From: Cellulomonas sp. Leaf334 | GTDB lineage: Bacteria > Actinomycetota > Actinomycetes > Actinomycetales > Cellulomonadaceae | DNA length: 64,000 nucleotides | Direction of reading: 5' to 3' | Assembly: GCF_001424195.1 (NCBI RefSeq) | Contig: NZ_LMOO01000001.1 | Location: forward strand, 186,001-250,000 | Made by a program: the position numbers and the translations under genes | In this document: piece by piece, positions 15,682 through 24,549 of the stretch | How the letters are laid out: every line of letters begins with the position of its first letter | Position numbering within the stretch: position 1 is the stretch's first letter | The notes under the pieces: generated by a model | Told to the model about the DNA's origin: nothing | The model's database searches: none | The model's input: only the letters and a program-made list of their open reading frames with translations

Positions 15682-16707
15682 GTGCGAGTCGGTCTGCTCA
15701 CGGGCGGCGGCGACGTCCCCGGTCTGAACGCCGCGATCCGCGCCGTCGTCAAGCGCGGTGAGGGTGAGTACGGGCACACGATCATCGGGTTCCGGAACGG
15801 GTGGCGCGGGGTGGTCGACGGGTTCAGCCTCCCGCTCACCCGCCAGCACATCCGCAACCAGCTCGCGGTCGGCGGCACGCTCCTCGGCACCGCGCGGTAC
15901 CACCCGCACGCGGACGACGGCGGCCTCGACGCCGTGCTGTCCACGCTGGAGTCCGAGCGCATCGAGGCGCTCATCTGCATCGGCGGCGACGGCACGCTGC
16001 ACGCCGCGAGCAAGGTCGCCGAGGCGGGCGTCCGGATCGTGGCGATCCCCAAGACGATCGACAACGACGTCTGGGGCACCGACCAGTCCATCGGGTTCGA
16101 CACCGCCGTCGCCATCGCGACGGAGGCCATCGACCGCATCCACACCACGGCGGAGAGCCACAACCGCGTGATGATCGTCGAGGTGATGGGCCGGCACGCG
16201 GGCTGGATCGCCGCGACGTCCGGCATCGCCGGGGGAGCCGAGCTCGTCCTCGTCCCCGAGGCACCGTTCGACATCGACAAGATCGAGCGGTTCCTCAAGC
16301 ACCGCCACCGCGCGCACGCCAGCTTCTCGATCATCGTCGTCGCCGAGGGTGCGATCCCCGCCGAGGGGACGTCGATGCACTACGAGACGCCGGTGGGGAA
16401 GTTCGGGGACATCGTCGCCGGCGCCATCGGCGAGCGGCTCAAGGCAGAGGTCGAGAAGCGGACGGGCTTCGACACCCGGGTGGTCGTCCTCGGGCACGTC
16501 CAGCGCGGCGGCATCCCGACGCACGTCGACCGGATCCTCGGGTCGCGGTTCGGGGTGGCGGCGATCGACGCCGCGAGCGGGGGGCAGTCGAACGTCATGA
16601 CGGCGCTGCGTGGCGAGCGTGTCGAGATGGTGCCGCTCAGCGAGGTGGCGGGGAAGGTGAAGTACGTGCCGGACGAGCTGCTCTCCGTGGCGCGTGCTCT
16701 TGCCTGA
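15682..16707 (+). CDS. pfkA: 6-phosphofructokinase
   Basis: 341 residues. It phosphorylates fructose 6-phosphate in upper glycolysis. The start of the fold is GLLTGGGDVPGLNAAIR, the phosphate-donor site GGDGTLHAASK (near residue 95), the catalytic PKTIDNDVWGTD, and the sugar site EVMGRHAGWIA. The residue equal to E. coli Gly104 is Gly, which favours ATP, while the residue equal to Gly124 is Lys, seen in pyrophosphate-using enzymes and also in ATP-using actinobacterial ones. ATP use is therefore more likely but not proven. GTG 15682 has AAGGAG 7 bases upstream. TACGCT at 15614-15619 is a possible -10. Confidence 0.95.
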   Translation: MRVGLLTGGGDVPGLNAAIRAVVKRGEGEYGHTIIGFRNGWRGVVDGFSLPLTRQHIRNQLAVGGTLLGTARYHPHADDGGLDAVLSTLESERIEALICIGGDGTLHAASKVAEAGVRIVAIPKTIDNDVWGTDQSIGFDTAVAIATEAIDRIHTTAESHNRVMIVEVMGRHAGWIAATSGIAGGAELVLVPEAPFDIDKIERFLKHRHRAHASFSIIVVAEGAIPAEGTSMHYETPVGKFGDIVAGAIGERLKAEVEKRTGFDTRVVVLGHVQRGGIPTHVDRILGSRFGVAAIDAASGGQSNVMTALRGERVEMVPLSEVAGKVKYVPDELLSVARALA

Positions 16708-16725
16708 CCGACAGCCCGACCGGCT

Positions 16726-16755
16726 TTGACCTGCCCATCGTCGCCCCGATAGGGT
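16726..16755 (+). promoter_or_regulatory. Promoter of rpsA (TTGACC, 18-base spacer, TAGGGT)
   Basis: -35 TTGACC at 16726-16731 and -10 TAGGGT at 16750-16755 with 18 bases between them. This is the best housekeeping promoter in the window, fitting a highly expressed ribosomal gene. Transcription should start near 16762. Confidence 0.7.
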
Positions 16756-16761
16756 AGACGG

Positions 16762-16946
16762 CGGTGCCGCGCGCCTTGTTGCGTCGGCGTGTCCTGTCTC
16801 GTACTCGTGTCTCGCACTCGTCGAGGACCTTCCCCGGAGGGTCGGGGACGTCCCATCAGATCGCGGTCACCACACGCATGTCATGTGCCGCCGGCACACA
16901 CGTTCAGTCCTTCAACTTCCCTGTCCGCAACGGAGCCCATCCCTAC
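16762..16946 (+). promoter_or_regulatory. Long rpsA leader, possible autoregulatory region
   Basis: About 185 untranslated bases separate the promoter from the ATG. They can form at least two local hairpins, around 16815-16855 (GGACCTTCCCC / GGGTCGGGGACGTCC) and at TGTGCCG/CCGGCACA near 16884-16900. S1 represses its own translation in E. coli through its leader, so a similar role is plausible, but no known motif was recognised. Confidence 0.35.
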
Positions 16947-18452
16947 ATGAGCATCACCACCCCCGCGAAGCCCGCCACCCCGCAGGTCGCGATCAACGAC
17001 ATCGGCTCGGCCGAGGACTTCCTCGCCGCGATCGACGCCACCATCAAGTACTTCAACGATGGCGACATCGTCGAGGGCACCATCGTCAAGGTCGACCGCG
17101 ACGAGGTCCTGCTCGACATCGGTTACAAGACCGAGGGCGTCATCCCCTCCCGTGAGCTGTCCATCAAGCACGACGTGGACCCCGGTGAGGTTGTCAAGGT
17201 CGGCGACGCAGTCGAGGCCCTCGTCCTCCAGAAGGAGGACAAGGAAGGCCGGCTGATCCTGTCCAAGAAGCGCGCACAGTACGAGCGCGCCTGGGGCACG
17301 ATCGAGAAGATCAAGGAAGAGGACGGCGTCGTCACCGGCACCGTCATCGAGGTCGTCAAGGGCGGCCTCATCCTCGACATCGGGCTGCGCGGCTTCCTGC
17401 CCGCGTCGCTGGTGGAGATGCGTCGCGTCCGCGACCTCCAGCCGTACGTCGGCAAGGAGATCGAGGCCAAGATCATCGAGCTCGACAAGAACCGCAACAA
17501 CGTGGTCCTGTCGCGCCGTGCCTGGCTCGAGCAGACGCAGTCCGAGGTGCGCTCCACCTTCCTGCAGACGCTGCAGAAGGGCCAGGTCCGCCCCGGCGTC
17601 GTGTCCTCGATCGTCAACTTCGGTGCGTTCGTGGACCTGGGTGGCGTGGACGGGCTCGTGCACGTCTCCGAGCTGTCCTGGAAGCACATCGACCACCCGT
17701 CCGAGGTCGTCGAGGTCGGCCAGGAGGTCACCGTCGAGGTTCTCGACGTCGACTTCGACCGCGAGCGTGTCTCCCTGTCGCTGAAGGCGACGCAGGAGGA
17801 CCCGTGGCAGGCGTTCGCCCGCACGCACGCCATCGGCCAGGTCGTCCCGGGCAAGGTCACCAAGCTGGTTCCGTTCGGTGCGTTCGTGCGCGTCGAGGAC
17901 GGCATCGAGGGCCTGGTCCACATCTCGGAGCTGGCCGTGCGCCACGTCGAGATCCCGGAGCAGGTCGTCCAGGTCGGCGACGACGTCTTCGTCAAGGTCA
18001 TCGACATCGACCTGGAGCGTCGCCGCATCTCGCTGTCGCTCAAGCAGGCGAACGAGGGCTTCGACCCGGCCAGCGAGGACTTCGACCCCGCGCTGTACGG
18101 CATGGCGGCGGAGTACGACGAGGCCGGCAACTACAAGTACCCCGAGGGCTTCGACCCGGCCACGAACGAGTGGCTCGAGGGCTTCGAGGCTCAGCGCGAG
18201 GTGTGGGAGGCGCAGTACGCGCAGGCCCACGAGCGCTGGGAGGCGCACCGCAAGCAGGTCTCCGACGCCGCGAAGGCCGACGCGGAGGCCGCCAGCGGCG
18301 CCGCCGAGGGTGCCACGGCTTCGTCCTCGTCGTCGAGCTCGTCGGCCGGCCCCGTGCCGTCGTCGTACTCGTCGTCCACCGAGGAGGCCGCGGGCACGCT
18401 CGCGTCCGACGAGGCGCTCGCCGCTCTGCGCGAGAAGCTCACGGGCAACTGA
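16947..18452 (+). CDS. rpsA: 30S ribosomal protein S1
   Basis: 501 residues with four S1 (OB-fold) RNA-binding repeats at about 35-105, 120-190, 205-280 and 290-365 (e.g. GDIVEGTIVKVDRDEVLLDI, GQVRPGVVSSIVNFGAFVDL, GQVVPGKVTKLVPFGAFVRV). This is the four-repeat actinobacterial form, shorter than the six-repeat enterobacterial one. After the last repeat comes a Trp/Glu-rich stretch (NEWLEGFEAQREVWEAQYAQ) and then a low-complexity Ala/Ser tail that includes eight consecutive serines. S1 brings mRNA to the 30S subunit; with so many leaderless mRNAs here, its dependence may differ by transcript. ATG 16947 was chosen because the alignable N-terminus begins there. Confidence 0.96.
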   Translation: MSITTPAKPATPQVAINDIGSAEDFLAAIDATIKYFNDGDIVEGTIVKVDRDEVLLDIGYKTEGVIPSRELSIKHDVDPGEVVKVGDAVEALVLQKEDKEGRLILSKKRAQYERAWGTIEKIKEEDGVVTGTVIEVVKGGLILDIGLRGFLPASLVEMRRVRDLQPYVGKEIEAKIIELDKNRNNVVLSRRAWLEQTQSEVRSTFLQTLQKGQVRPGVVSSIVNFGAFVDLGGVDGLVHVSELSWKHIDHPSEVVEVGQEVTVEVLDVDFDRERVSLSLKATQEDPWQAFARTHAIGQVVPGKVTKLVPFGAFVRVEDGIEGLVHISELAVRHVEIPEQVVQVGDDVFVKVIDIDLERRRISLSLKQANEGFDPASEDFDPALYGMAAEYDEAGNYKYPEGFDPATNEWLEGFEAQREVWEAQYAQAHERWEAHRKQVSDAAKADAEAASGAAEGATASSSSSSSSAGPVPSSYSSSTEEAAGTLASDEALAALREKLTGN

Positions 18453-18467
18453 TCCACGCCTGACGCT

Positions 18468-18502
18468 CGAAGGCCGGTCACCCTCGCGGTGGCCGGCCTT
18501 CG
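18468..18502 (+). terminator. rpsA terminator
   Basis: CGAAGGCCGGTCACC (18468-18482) pairs with GGTGGCCGGCCTTCG (18488-18502), a 15-bp stem with one G-T pair and a 5-base loop, just after the stop codon. Confidence 0.8.
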
Positions 18503-18550
18503 GCGTTCCCGGCCTCTGCGCCGCGGTGCGCGACAGGGCAGGATGGTCGG

Positions 18551-19180
18551 ATGCAACGCATCGGTCTGACAGGCGGGATCGCGGCCGGCAAGTCCGTCGC
18601 GGCACGGCGACTGGCGGAGCTCGGGGCGGTGGTGATCGACTCGGACGTCCTGGCGCGCGAGGCCGTGGCTCCCGGGTCCGTCGGGCTGGACGCCGTGGTC
18701 GAGGAGTTCGGTTCCGGGGTGCTCGCCGGGGACGGGTCGCTGGACCGTGCGGCCCTCGCCTCCATCGTGTTCGCCGACGACGCGGCGCGTGCCCGGCTCG
18801 ACGGGATCGTGCACCCGATCGTGCGCCGCCTGTCCGCCGAGCGCGAGGCCGCGTCCGCGACGACCGACCACGGCGCCGTGGTCGTGCACGACATCCCGCT
18901 GCTGGTCGAGACCGGACAGGCCGACGCGTTCCACGTCCTCGTGGTCGTGCACACTCCTGCGGTCCTGCGCGTCGAGCGCCTGGTGCGCCTGCGGGGCATG
19001 GACCGGCCAGAGGCGGAGGCGCGGGTGTCCGCGCAGGCGAGCGACGACGAGCGGCTCGCGGTCGCCGACGTCGTGCTCGACGGAGCCGGCAGCGACGACG
19101 ACCTGCGCGCCCAGGTGGACGACCTCTGGGACCGCCTCGCGGTCGAGCGTGCCGACGAGCTCGCCGCGGAGACCCCGTGA
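18551..19180 (+). CDS. coaE: Dephospho-CoA kinase
   Basis: 209 residues. It performs the last step of coenzyme A synthesis (phosphorylation of the ribose 3'-OH). P-loop GLTGGIAAGKSVAARRL at residues 5-21, the DSDVLAREAV motif, HPIVRRL (near residue 96) and the LLVETG / RLVRLRGMDRPEAEARV lid region are all characteristic. CAGGAT ends 6 bases before ATG 18551, so the mRNA is probably leaderless. The stop overlaps the pcp start (GTGA). Confidence 0.95.
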   Translation: MQRIGLTGGIAAGKSVAARRLAELGAVVIDSDVLAREAVAPGSVGLDAVVEEFGSGVLAGDGSLDRAALASIVFADDAARARLDGIVHPIVRRLSAEREAASATTDHGAVVVHDIPLLVETGQADAFHVLVVVHTPAVLRVERLVRLRGMDRPEAEARVSAQASDDERLAVADVVLDGAGSDDDLRAQVDDLWDRLAVERADELAAETP

Positions 19181-19815
19181 CGCGGGTCCTGGTGACGGGC
19201 TTCGGACCCTTCGACGGTCAGACCGTCAACGCGTCGTCGCTCGCGGTGCGCGAGCTCGCCGCACGGTGGACCGGTCCGGATGAGCTCGTCGTGCGGGAGC
19301 TCCCGGTGTCGTTCCGGGGCGCACGTCAGCAGCTGCGGGTGGCGGTCGGCGAGGTGGAGCCCGATCTGGTGGTGTGCGTCGGCGAGGCGGACCAGACCTC
19401 CGCGGTCGCTGTGGAGCGCGTGGCCGTCAACGTGATCGACGCGCGGATCCCCGACGTCGACGGGTCGGCACCGGTCGACGTCCCGGTGATCGCAGGTGCC
19501 CCGGCCGCGTTCTTCTCGACCCTCCCCGTCAAGGCGTGCGCCGCCGCCGTGCGCGACGCAGGCGTGCCGGTCGAGGTGTCGAACACGGCCGGTCTGTACG
19601 TCTGCAACGCCACGTTCTACGCGCTCCAGCACCTGCTGGCATCACGTCCGGAGGTCCGCAGCGGGTTCGTCCACGTGCCGCGCACGCCGGCTCAGGTGGG
19701 CGTGGGCGCACCGGCGATGGAGGTCGACGACGCTGCCACGGCCCTGGAGGCCGTCCTGCGTGCCGCGCTGGTGACCACCGTCGACGTGCGGGAGTCCGCG
19801 GGCACTCTCGCCTGA
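19177..19815 (+). CDS. pcp: Pyroglutamyl-peptidase I (pyrrolidone-carboxylate peptidase)
   Basis: 212 residues. A cytoplasmic cysteine peptidase that removes N-terminal pyroglutamate. Family signatures: LVTGFGPFDGQTVNASSLAV at the N-terminus, the catalytic Glu in the region VGEADQTSAVAVERVAVN, the nucleophile Cys in NTAGLYVCNATFYALQ and the catalytic His in GFVHVPRTP. GTG 19177 overlaps the coaE stop, so it is translated with coaE, though no metabolic link is obvious. Confidence 0.92.
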   Translation: MTRVLVTGFGPFDGQTVNASSLAVRELAARWTGPDELVVRELPVSFRGARQQLRVAVGEVEPDLVVCVGEADQTSAVAVERVAVNVIDARIPDVDGSAPVDVPVIAGAPAAFFSTLPVKACAAAVRDAGVPVEVSNTAGLYVCNATFYALQHLLASRPEVRSGFVHVPRTPAQVGVGAPAMEVDDAATALEAVLRAALVTTVDVRESAGTLA

Positions 19816-19839
19816 CCCGCACGTGTCGGTGGTGCCACG

Positions 19840-19845
19840 TACGGT
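19840..19845 (+). promoter_or_regulatory. -10 TACGGT, leaderless promoter of uvrB
   Basis: TACGGT ends 6 bases before ATG 19852. No LexA-type GAAC-N4-GTTC box was seen upstream, in contrast to uvrA. Confidence 0.6.
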
Positions 19846-19851
19846 TGTGGC

Positions 19852-21960
19852 ATGCGTCCAGTCACCGATCTCCAGCGGACCGTCGCGCCCTTCGAGGTGA
19901 TCTCCGAGTACACGCCGTCGGGGGACCAGCCGAAGGCGATCAAGGAGCTGACGGCGCGGATCCAGGCGGGGGAGAAGGACGTCGTCCTGCTCGGTGCGAC
20001 CGGGACGGGCAAGTCCGCGACGACGGCGTGGCTCATCGAGCAGGTGCAGCGGCCGACGCTCGTGATGGCGCCCAACAAGACGCTCGCCGCGCAGCTGGCC
20101 ACGGAGTTCCGGGAGCTGCTGCCCAACAACGCCGTCGAGTACTTCGTCTCCTACTACGACTACTACCAGCCTGAGGCGTACATCGCGCAGACGGACACCT
20201 ACATCGAGAAGGACTCCTCGATCAACGACGAGGTCGAGCGGCTGCGGCACTCGGCCACCAGCTCGCTGCTCACCCGACGCGACGTGATCGTCGTCGCGTC
20301 CGTCAGCTGCATCTACGGTCTGGGCACCCCGCAGGAGTACGTCGACCGCATGGTGACGCTGTCTGTGGGCGACCAGGTGGACCGTGACCAGCTGCTGCGC
20401 AAGTTCGTCACCATGCAGTACACCCGCAACGACATGGCGTTCACGCGCGGCACCTTCCGCGTGCGCGGGGACACGGTCGAGATCATCCCGGTGTACGAGG
20501 AGCTGGCCATCCGGATCGAGTTCTTCGGCGACGAGATCGAGGCGATCGCCACGCTGCACCCCCTCACGGGTGACGTCGTCCACTCCGAGCAGCAGATGCA
20601 CATCTTCCCGGCCACGCACTACGTCGCCGGTCCGGAGCGCATGGAGCGCGCGATCATGGGGATCGAGCTGGAGCTGGAGGACCGGCTGGCGGAGCTGGAG
20701 CGGCAGAACAAGCTGCTCGAGGCGCAGCGCCTGCGCATGCGCACCACGTACGACATCGAGATGATGCGGCAGATCGGCTCGTGCTCCGGCATCGAGAACT
20801 ACTCGCGGCACATCGACGGACGCAGCGCCGGCACCGCACCCAACACCCTGATCGACTACTTCCCCGAGGACTTCCTGCTGGTCATCGACGAGTCGCACGT
20901 GACCGTCCCCCAGATCGGCGCCATGTTCGAGGGCGACATGTCGCGCAAGCGGGCGCTGGTCGACCACGGCTTCCGCCTGCCGAGCGCGACCGACAACCGC
21001 CCGCTGCGCTGGGAGGAGTTCGTCGAGCGGATCGGCCAGACGGTCTACCTGTCGGCGACGCCCGGCAACTACGAGCTGTCCATCTCCGACGGGGTGGTCG
21101 AGCAGATCATCCGCCCGACGGGTCTGGTGGACCCCGAGGTCGTCGTCAAGCCGACGACCGGCCAGATCGACGACCTGCTGGGGGAGATCCACGACCGCGT
21201 CGAGAAGGACGAGCGCGTCCTGGTCACCACGCTCACCAAGAAGATGGCCGAGGACCTGACGGACTACTTCCTGGAGAAGGGCGTCCGGGTCCGCTACCTG
21301 CACTCCGAGGTGGACACGCTGCGCCGCGTCGAGCTCCTGCGCGAGCTGCGGATGGGCGAGTACGACGTGCTCGTCGGCATCAACCTGCTGCGCGAAGGGC
21401 TCGACCTGCCGGAGGTGTCGCTCGTCGCCATCCTCGACGCCGACAAGGAAGGGTTCCTGCGCTCGGGGCGCTCGCTCATCCAGACGATCGGCCGCGCCGC
21501 CCGCAACGTCTCCGGCCAGGTGCACATGTACGCGGACCGGATCACCGACGGCATGGCTCAGGCCATCGACGAGACCGCACGCCGCCGCGAGAAGCAGGTC
21601 GCCTACAACCTCGAGAACGGCATCGACCCCACCCCGCTGCGCAAGAAGATCGGTGACATCACCGACCTGCTGGCCCGCGAGGACGCGGACACCGCCGAGC
21701 TGCTCGGCGGCGCCGGACGGCAGTCCAGTCGCGGGAAGGCGCCTGTACCCGGGTTCGGCTCGAAGAAGGGTGCCCCCCGCGACGAGCGGACGCGGCTCAC
21801 GGGTGCCGCCGCGGGGGAGCTGGCGGACCTCATCCAGCAGCTGTCGGACCAGATGCACGCGGCGGCGGGCGAGCTCCAGTTCGAGCTCGCCGCACGGCTG
21901 CGCGACGAGATCTCGGGGATGAAGAAGGAGCTGCGGCAGATGCAGGCCGCGACCGCCTGA
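19852..21960 (+). CDS. uvrB: Excinuclease ABC subunit B
   Basis: 702 residues. UvrB verifies DNA damage and loads UvrC. Helicase motif [15 protein letters not shown] (about residue 47), the beta-hairpin [10 protein letters not shown] (about residue 101) that is inserted between strands, DEAD-like motif [11 protein letters not shown], motif [11 protein letters not shown], and the C-terminal UVR domain [16 protein letters not shown] that contacts UvrC. Residues 620-655 are a basic, low-complexity linker before the UVR domain. It stands alone as a single-gene unit with a leaderless promoter. Confidence 0.97.
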   Translation: MRPVTDLQRTVAPFEVISEYTPSGDQPKAIKELTARIQAGEKDVVLLGATGTGKSATTAWLIEQVQRPTLVMAPNKTLAAQLATEFRELLPNNAVEYFVSYYDYYQPEAYIAQTDTYIEKDSSINDEVERLRHSATSSLLTRRDVIVVASVSCIYGLGTPQEYVDRMVTLSVGDQVDRDQLLRKFVTMQYTRNDMAFTRGTFRVRGDTVEIIPVYEELAIRIEFFGDEIEAIATLHPLTGDVVHSEQQMHIFPATHYVAGPERMERAIMGIELELEDRLAELERQNKLLEAQRLRMRTTYDIEMMRQIGSCSGIENYSRHIDGRSAGTAPNTLIDYFPEDFLLVIDESHVTVPQIGAMFEGDMSRKRALVDHGFRLPSATDNRPLRWEEFVERIGQTVYLSATPGNYELSISDGVVEQIIRPTGLVDPEVVVKPTTGQIDDLLGEIHDRVEKDERVLVTTLTKKMAEDLTDYFLEKGVRVRYLHSEVDTLRRVELLRELRMGEYDVLVGINLLREGLDLPEVSLVAILDADKEGFLRSGRSLIQTIGRAARNVSGQVHMYADRITDGMAQAIDETARRREKQVAYNLENGIDPTPLRKKIGDITDLLAREDADTAELLGGAGRQSSRGKAPVPGFGSKKGAPRDERTRLTGAAAGELADLIQQLSDQMHAAAGELQFELAARLRDEISGMKKELRQMQAATA

Positions 21961-22006
21961 GGCGTCGGCATCGTGGACACGACACGAGGTGGACACATGC
22001 GTGGCT

Positions 22007-22012
22007 TATGCT
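22007..22012 (+). promoter_or_regulatory. Likely -10 (TATGCT) for the riboswitch-terC transcript
   Basis: TATGCT ends 9 bases before the riboswitch 5' strand begins (22022), so transcription would start right at the aptamer. No good -35 is visible at the usual distance. Confidence 0.45.
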
Positions 22013-22021
22013 TGCGCGCGT

Positions 22022-22161
22022 TGAAGGGGAGTACCCCAGTCACGATCCTGTCGTCATCACGGACCCGCTAGCGCGGTGCCCGGTGGGATCGGTCCGCAGC
22101 GGCACGCCGCGCGGGCGGGGGAGACCTTCGGTACCGAAGCACATCTCGTACCGGAGGTTTC
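22022..22161 (+). promoter_or_regulatory. yybP-ykoY (Mn2+) riboswitch with ribosome-binding-site switch
   Basis: The aptamer spans about 22022-22130. It has the family's conserved 5' element GAAGGGGAGTA (22023-22033) and 3' element GAGACCTTC (22121-22129); GAAGG and CCTTC form the closing helix P1. Between them are two GC-rich arms. The 3' element can instead pair with the ribosome-binding region: GAGACCTTCGGTAC (22121-22134) against GTACCGGAGGTTTC (22148-22161), 14 pairs with two G-T wobbles, hiding GGAGG. Mn2+ binding stabilises P1 and should free the site, turning translation on. The aptamer assignment rests on the family motif; the switch is inferred from base pairing. Confidence 0.85.
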
Positions 22162-22164
22162 TGC

Positions 22165-23184
22165 ATGGACGTGTCCGGCCTGGTCTGGGCTGCGACGGCG
22201 GTCTTCGTCGTCGGTCTGATCTTCTTCGACTTCTTCGCGCACGTGCGCACGCCGCACGCCCCGACGTTCCAGGAGTCGGCGCGCTGGTCGATCTTCTACA
22301 TCGCCCTCGCGCTGATCTTCGGCGTGGTGGTGGGCATGGCGTGGGGCTGGGGCCCGGGCACCGAGTACTTCGCCGGGTACGTCACGGAGAAGAGCCTCTC
22401 GGTCGACAACCTCTTCGTCTTCCTCATCATCATGACGAAGTTCGCGGTGCCGCGTGAGTACCAGCAGAAGGTGCTGCTGGTGGGTGTGGTCATCGCGCTG
22501 ATCCTGCGGACCGTGTTCATCCTGGCGGGTGCCGCGGCCATCGAGCAGTTCTCGTGGGTCTTCTACATCTTCGGGCTCTTCCTGGTCTACACGGCGGTCA
22601 AGCTCGCACGCGAGCACCACGACCCCGAGCACCTCGACACCGAGGAGCGGCCCGACGGCATCGCGGTCCGCATGCTCAAGCGGCTGCTGCCGACGACGGA
22701 CGAGTACCACGGCGACCGCCTCACGGTGAAGATCGACGGCAAGCGGTTCCTCACGCCGATGCTCGTGGTGATGGTCGCGATCGGGTCGACCGACATCCTG
22801 TTCGCGCTCGACTCGATCCCGGCCATCTACGGCCTGACCGAGGAGCCGTACATCGTCTTCACCGCGAACGCGTTCGCCCTGCTGGGCCTGCGTCAGCTGT
22901 ACTTCCTCATCGGTGGTCTGCTGGAGCGGCTGATCTACCTGTCGCAGGGTCTGGCCGTCATCCTCGGCTTCATCGGCGTCAAGCTCGTGCTGCACGCCCT
23001 GCACGTGAACGAGCTGCCCTTCATCAACAACGGGGAGCCCGTCGAGTGGGCCCCCGAGATCCCCATCTGGCTGTCGCTCACCGTCATCCTCGGCACCCTC
23101 GCCGTGGCGACGGTGGCCAGCCTCCTGAAGACCCGCCACGACAAGACGCGCGACGAGGTCGCCCCGTCGTCGAACGAGAACTGA
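22165..23184 (+). CDS. TerC/Alx-family membrane protein, first copy
   Basis: 339 residues with about 9 transmembrane helices. TerC signatures: EKSLSVDNLFVFLIIMTKFAVP (near residue 76), with a membrane Asp likely to bind metal, and the second half IGSTDILFALDSIPAIYGLT carrying further membrane acids. Relatives (Alx, MeeF, YceF/YkoY) export Mn2+ or load it onto exported enzymes. The Mn2+ riboswitch directly upstream supports a manganese role. GGAGG sits 7 bases before ATG 22165 and is the target of the switch. The second terC follows after 10 bases and is presumably on the same mRNA. Confidence 0.92.
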   Translation: MDVSGLVWAATAVFVVGLIFFDFFAHVRTPHAPTFQESARWSIFYIALALIFGVVVGMAWGWGPGTEYFAGYVTEKSLSVDNLFVFLIIMTKFAVPREYQQKVLLVGVVIALILRTVFILAGAAAIEQFSWVFYIFGLFLVYTAVKLAREHHDPEHLDTEERPDGIAVRMLKRLLPTTDEYHGDRLTVKIDGKRFLTPMLVVMVAIGSTDILFALDSIPAIYGLTEEPYIVFTANAFALLGLRQLYFLIGGLLERLIYLSQGLAVILGFIGVKLVLHALHVNELPFINNGEPVEWAPEIPIWLSLTVILGTLAVATVASLLKTRHDKTRDEVAPSSNEN

Positions 23185-23194
23185 GGACACCCCG

Positions 23195-24223
23195 GTGAAT
23201 GTCGACCCCCTGGTCTGGATGGTCTCGCTCGGCCTGGCCGGCGCGCTGCTCGTGGTCGACGTCGCCGTCGTCGCCCGCCGTCCGCACGTGCCGTCCACGG
23301 CGGAGTGCGTCCGGTACCTGGCCTTCTACATCAGCCTCGCGGTCCTCTTCGGGATCGGGGTGTGGGCGACGTCGGGTGCCGAGTTCGCGGGTCAGTTCTA
23401 CGCCGGCTGGCTGACGGAGTACTCGCTGTCGGTCGACAACCTGTTCGTGTTCCTGCTGATCATGGGCAAGTTCGCGGTCCCGAAGGCGTACCAGCAGACG
23501 GCATTGCTGGTCGGGATCATCCTGGCCCTGGTGTTCCGCGGTCTCTTCATCTGGGCGGGTGCCGCGGTCATCGACGCGTTCAGCTGGGTGTTCTACCTGT
23601 TCGGGGCGTTCCTGGTCTGGACGGCGTGGAAGGTCGGTCGGGAGGGCGAGGCGGGCGAGGACGACGAGTTCCACCCGCCGCTGATCCTGCGCCTGGTGCA
23701 ACGGTGGTTCCCCGCGACGCAGCAGTACCACGGCGTGAAGCTCACGGTCGTCGAGGGCGGCCGCCGGCTGATCACCCCGATGTTCGTGGTCCTGGTCGCC
23801 CTCGGTGCGACGGACCTGCTGTTCGCGTTCGACTCGATCCCGGCGATCTTCGGGCTCACCAGCGAGCCGTACCTGGTGCTCATGGCCAACCTGTTCGCAC
23901 TCATGGGTCTGCGCCAGCTGTACTTCCTGCTGGGTGACCTGCTCAAGCGCCTGGTGTACCTGAACATCGGGCTCGCGGTCCTGCTCGGGTTCATCGGCGT
24001 CAAGCTGGTGCTGCACGCGCTGCACGAGAACGAGGTGCCGTTCATCAACGGGGGAGAGCCGGTCGCGTGGGCCCCCGAGATCCCGATCTGGCTGTCGCTG
24101 AGCGCGATCGTCCTGATCCTCGGGGTGACCGCGATCGCGAGCATCGTGAAGGTGCGGCACGACCAGCGGCGCGCGCTGACGGCTGTCGTGGCCGACGAGC
24201 CGGTGGCCGAGCCGACCGACTGA
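23195..24223 (+). CDS. TerC/Alx-family membrane protein, second copy
   Basis: 342 residues, clearly homologous over its full length to the preceding protein (shared YSLSVDNLFVFLLIMGKFAVP, LGATDLLFAFDSIPAIFGLT, GFIGVKLVLHALHENEVPFIN) but well diverged, so this is an old tandem duplication. The loop after helix 4 differs (EGEAGEDDEFHPP), as does the start of the tail. GTG 23195 follows GAGGA at about the right distance. It converges with the YCII gene, leaving only 4 bases between stop codons and no terminator. Confidence 0.9.
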   Translation: MNVDPLVWMVSLGLAGALLVVDVAVVARRPHVPSTAECVRYLAFYISLAVLFGIGVWATSGAEFAGQFYAGWLTEYSLSVDNLFVFLLIMGKFAVPKAYQQTALLVGIILALVFRGLFIWAGAAVIDAFSWVFYLFGAFLVWTAWKVGREGEAGEDDEFHPPLILRLVQRWFPATQQYHGVKLTVVEGGRRLITPMFVVLVALGATDLLFAFDSIPAIFGLTSEPYLVLMANLFALMGLRQLYFLLGDLLKRLVYLNIGLAVLLGFIGVKLVLHALHENEVPFINGGEPVAWAPEIPIWLSLSAIVLILGVTAIASIVKVRHDQRRALTAVVADEPVAEPTD

Positions 24224-24227
24224 CGCG

Positions 24228-24512
24228 TCAGCTGCTCCAGGGGCCGAGCACGACGTCCCACGCACGGACGTCGCTCTGCGCGACGACCCCTTCGCGGACG
24301 AACGGGTCGTCCGCGAGGATCGCGGCGACGACCTCGGGGGAGGCTGCGCGGAAGACCAGCAGGGCGCCGGGGTCGCCGTCGGTGAACGGGCCGGAGCCGA
24401 GGAGCGTGCCGTGCTCGGCCAGTGCGGCCAGGTAGGTGCGGTGCTCGGCGCGGAAATGGTCGCGCACGTCGGTGCGCTCGTCGTAGGTGTAGCGGACGGC
24501 ATAGGTGGGCAT
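24228..24512 (-). CDS. YCII-related domain protein
   Basis: 94 residues. The YCII/YciI fold is a dimeric alpha-beta barrel of the ferredoxin type; here YAVRYTYDERTDVRDHFRAEHRTYLAALAEHG with the conserved His-Arg near residues 24-25, GSGPFTDGDPGALLVF, and the active-site-like Asp in ILADDPFVREGVV. Some relatives are lactone hydrolases or dehydrochlorinases; this one cannot be assigned. CAGGAT (complement of 24519-24524) ends 6 bases before the ATG, indicating a leaderless mRNA, back to back with the promoter of the acyl-CoA dehydrogenase gene. Confidence 0.82.
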   Translation of the reverse strand: MPTYAVRYTYDERTDVRDHFRAEHRTYLAALAEHGTLLGSGPFTDGDPGALLVFRAASPEVVAAILADDPFVREGVVAQSDVRAWDVVLGPWSS

Positions 24513-24518
24513 GGCGCC

Positions 24519-24543
24519 ATCCTGCCCGAGCCGGTGGCAGAGT
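24519..24543. promoter_or_regulatory. Back-to-back leaderless promoters of the YCII and acyl-CoA dehydrogenase genes
   Basis: Minus-strand -10 CAGGAT is at 24519-24524 and plus-strand -10 CAGAGT at 24538-24543; each ends 6 bases from its start codon. The start codons are only 37 bases apart, so the two polymerases must compete for overlapping DNA. Confidence 0.5.
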
Positions 24544-24549
24544 GCTGAC

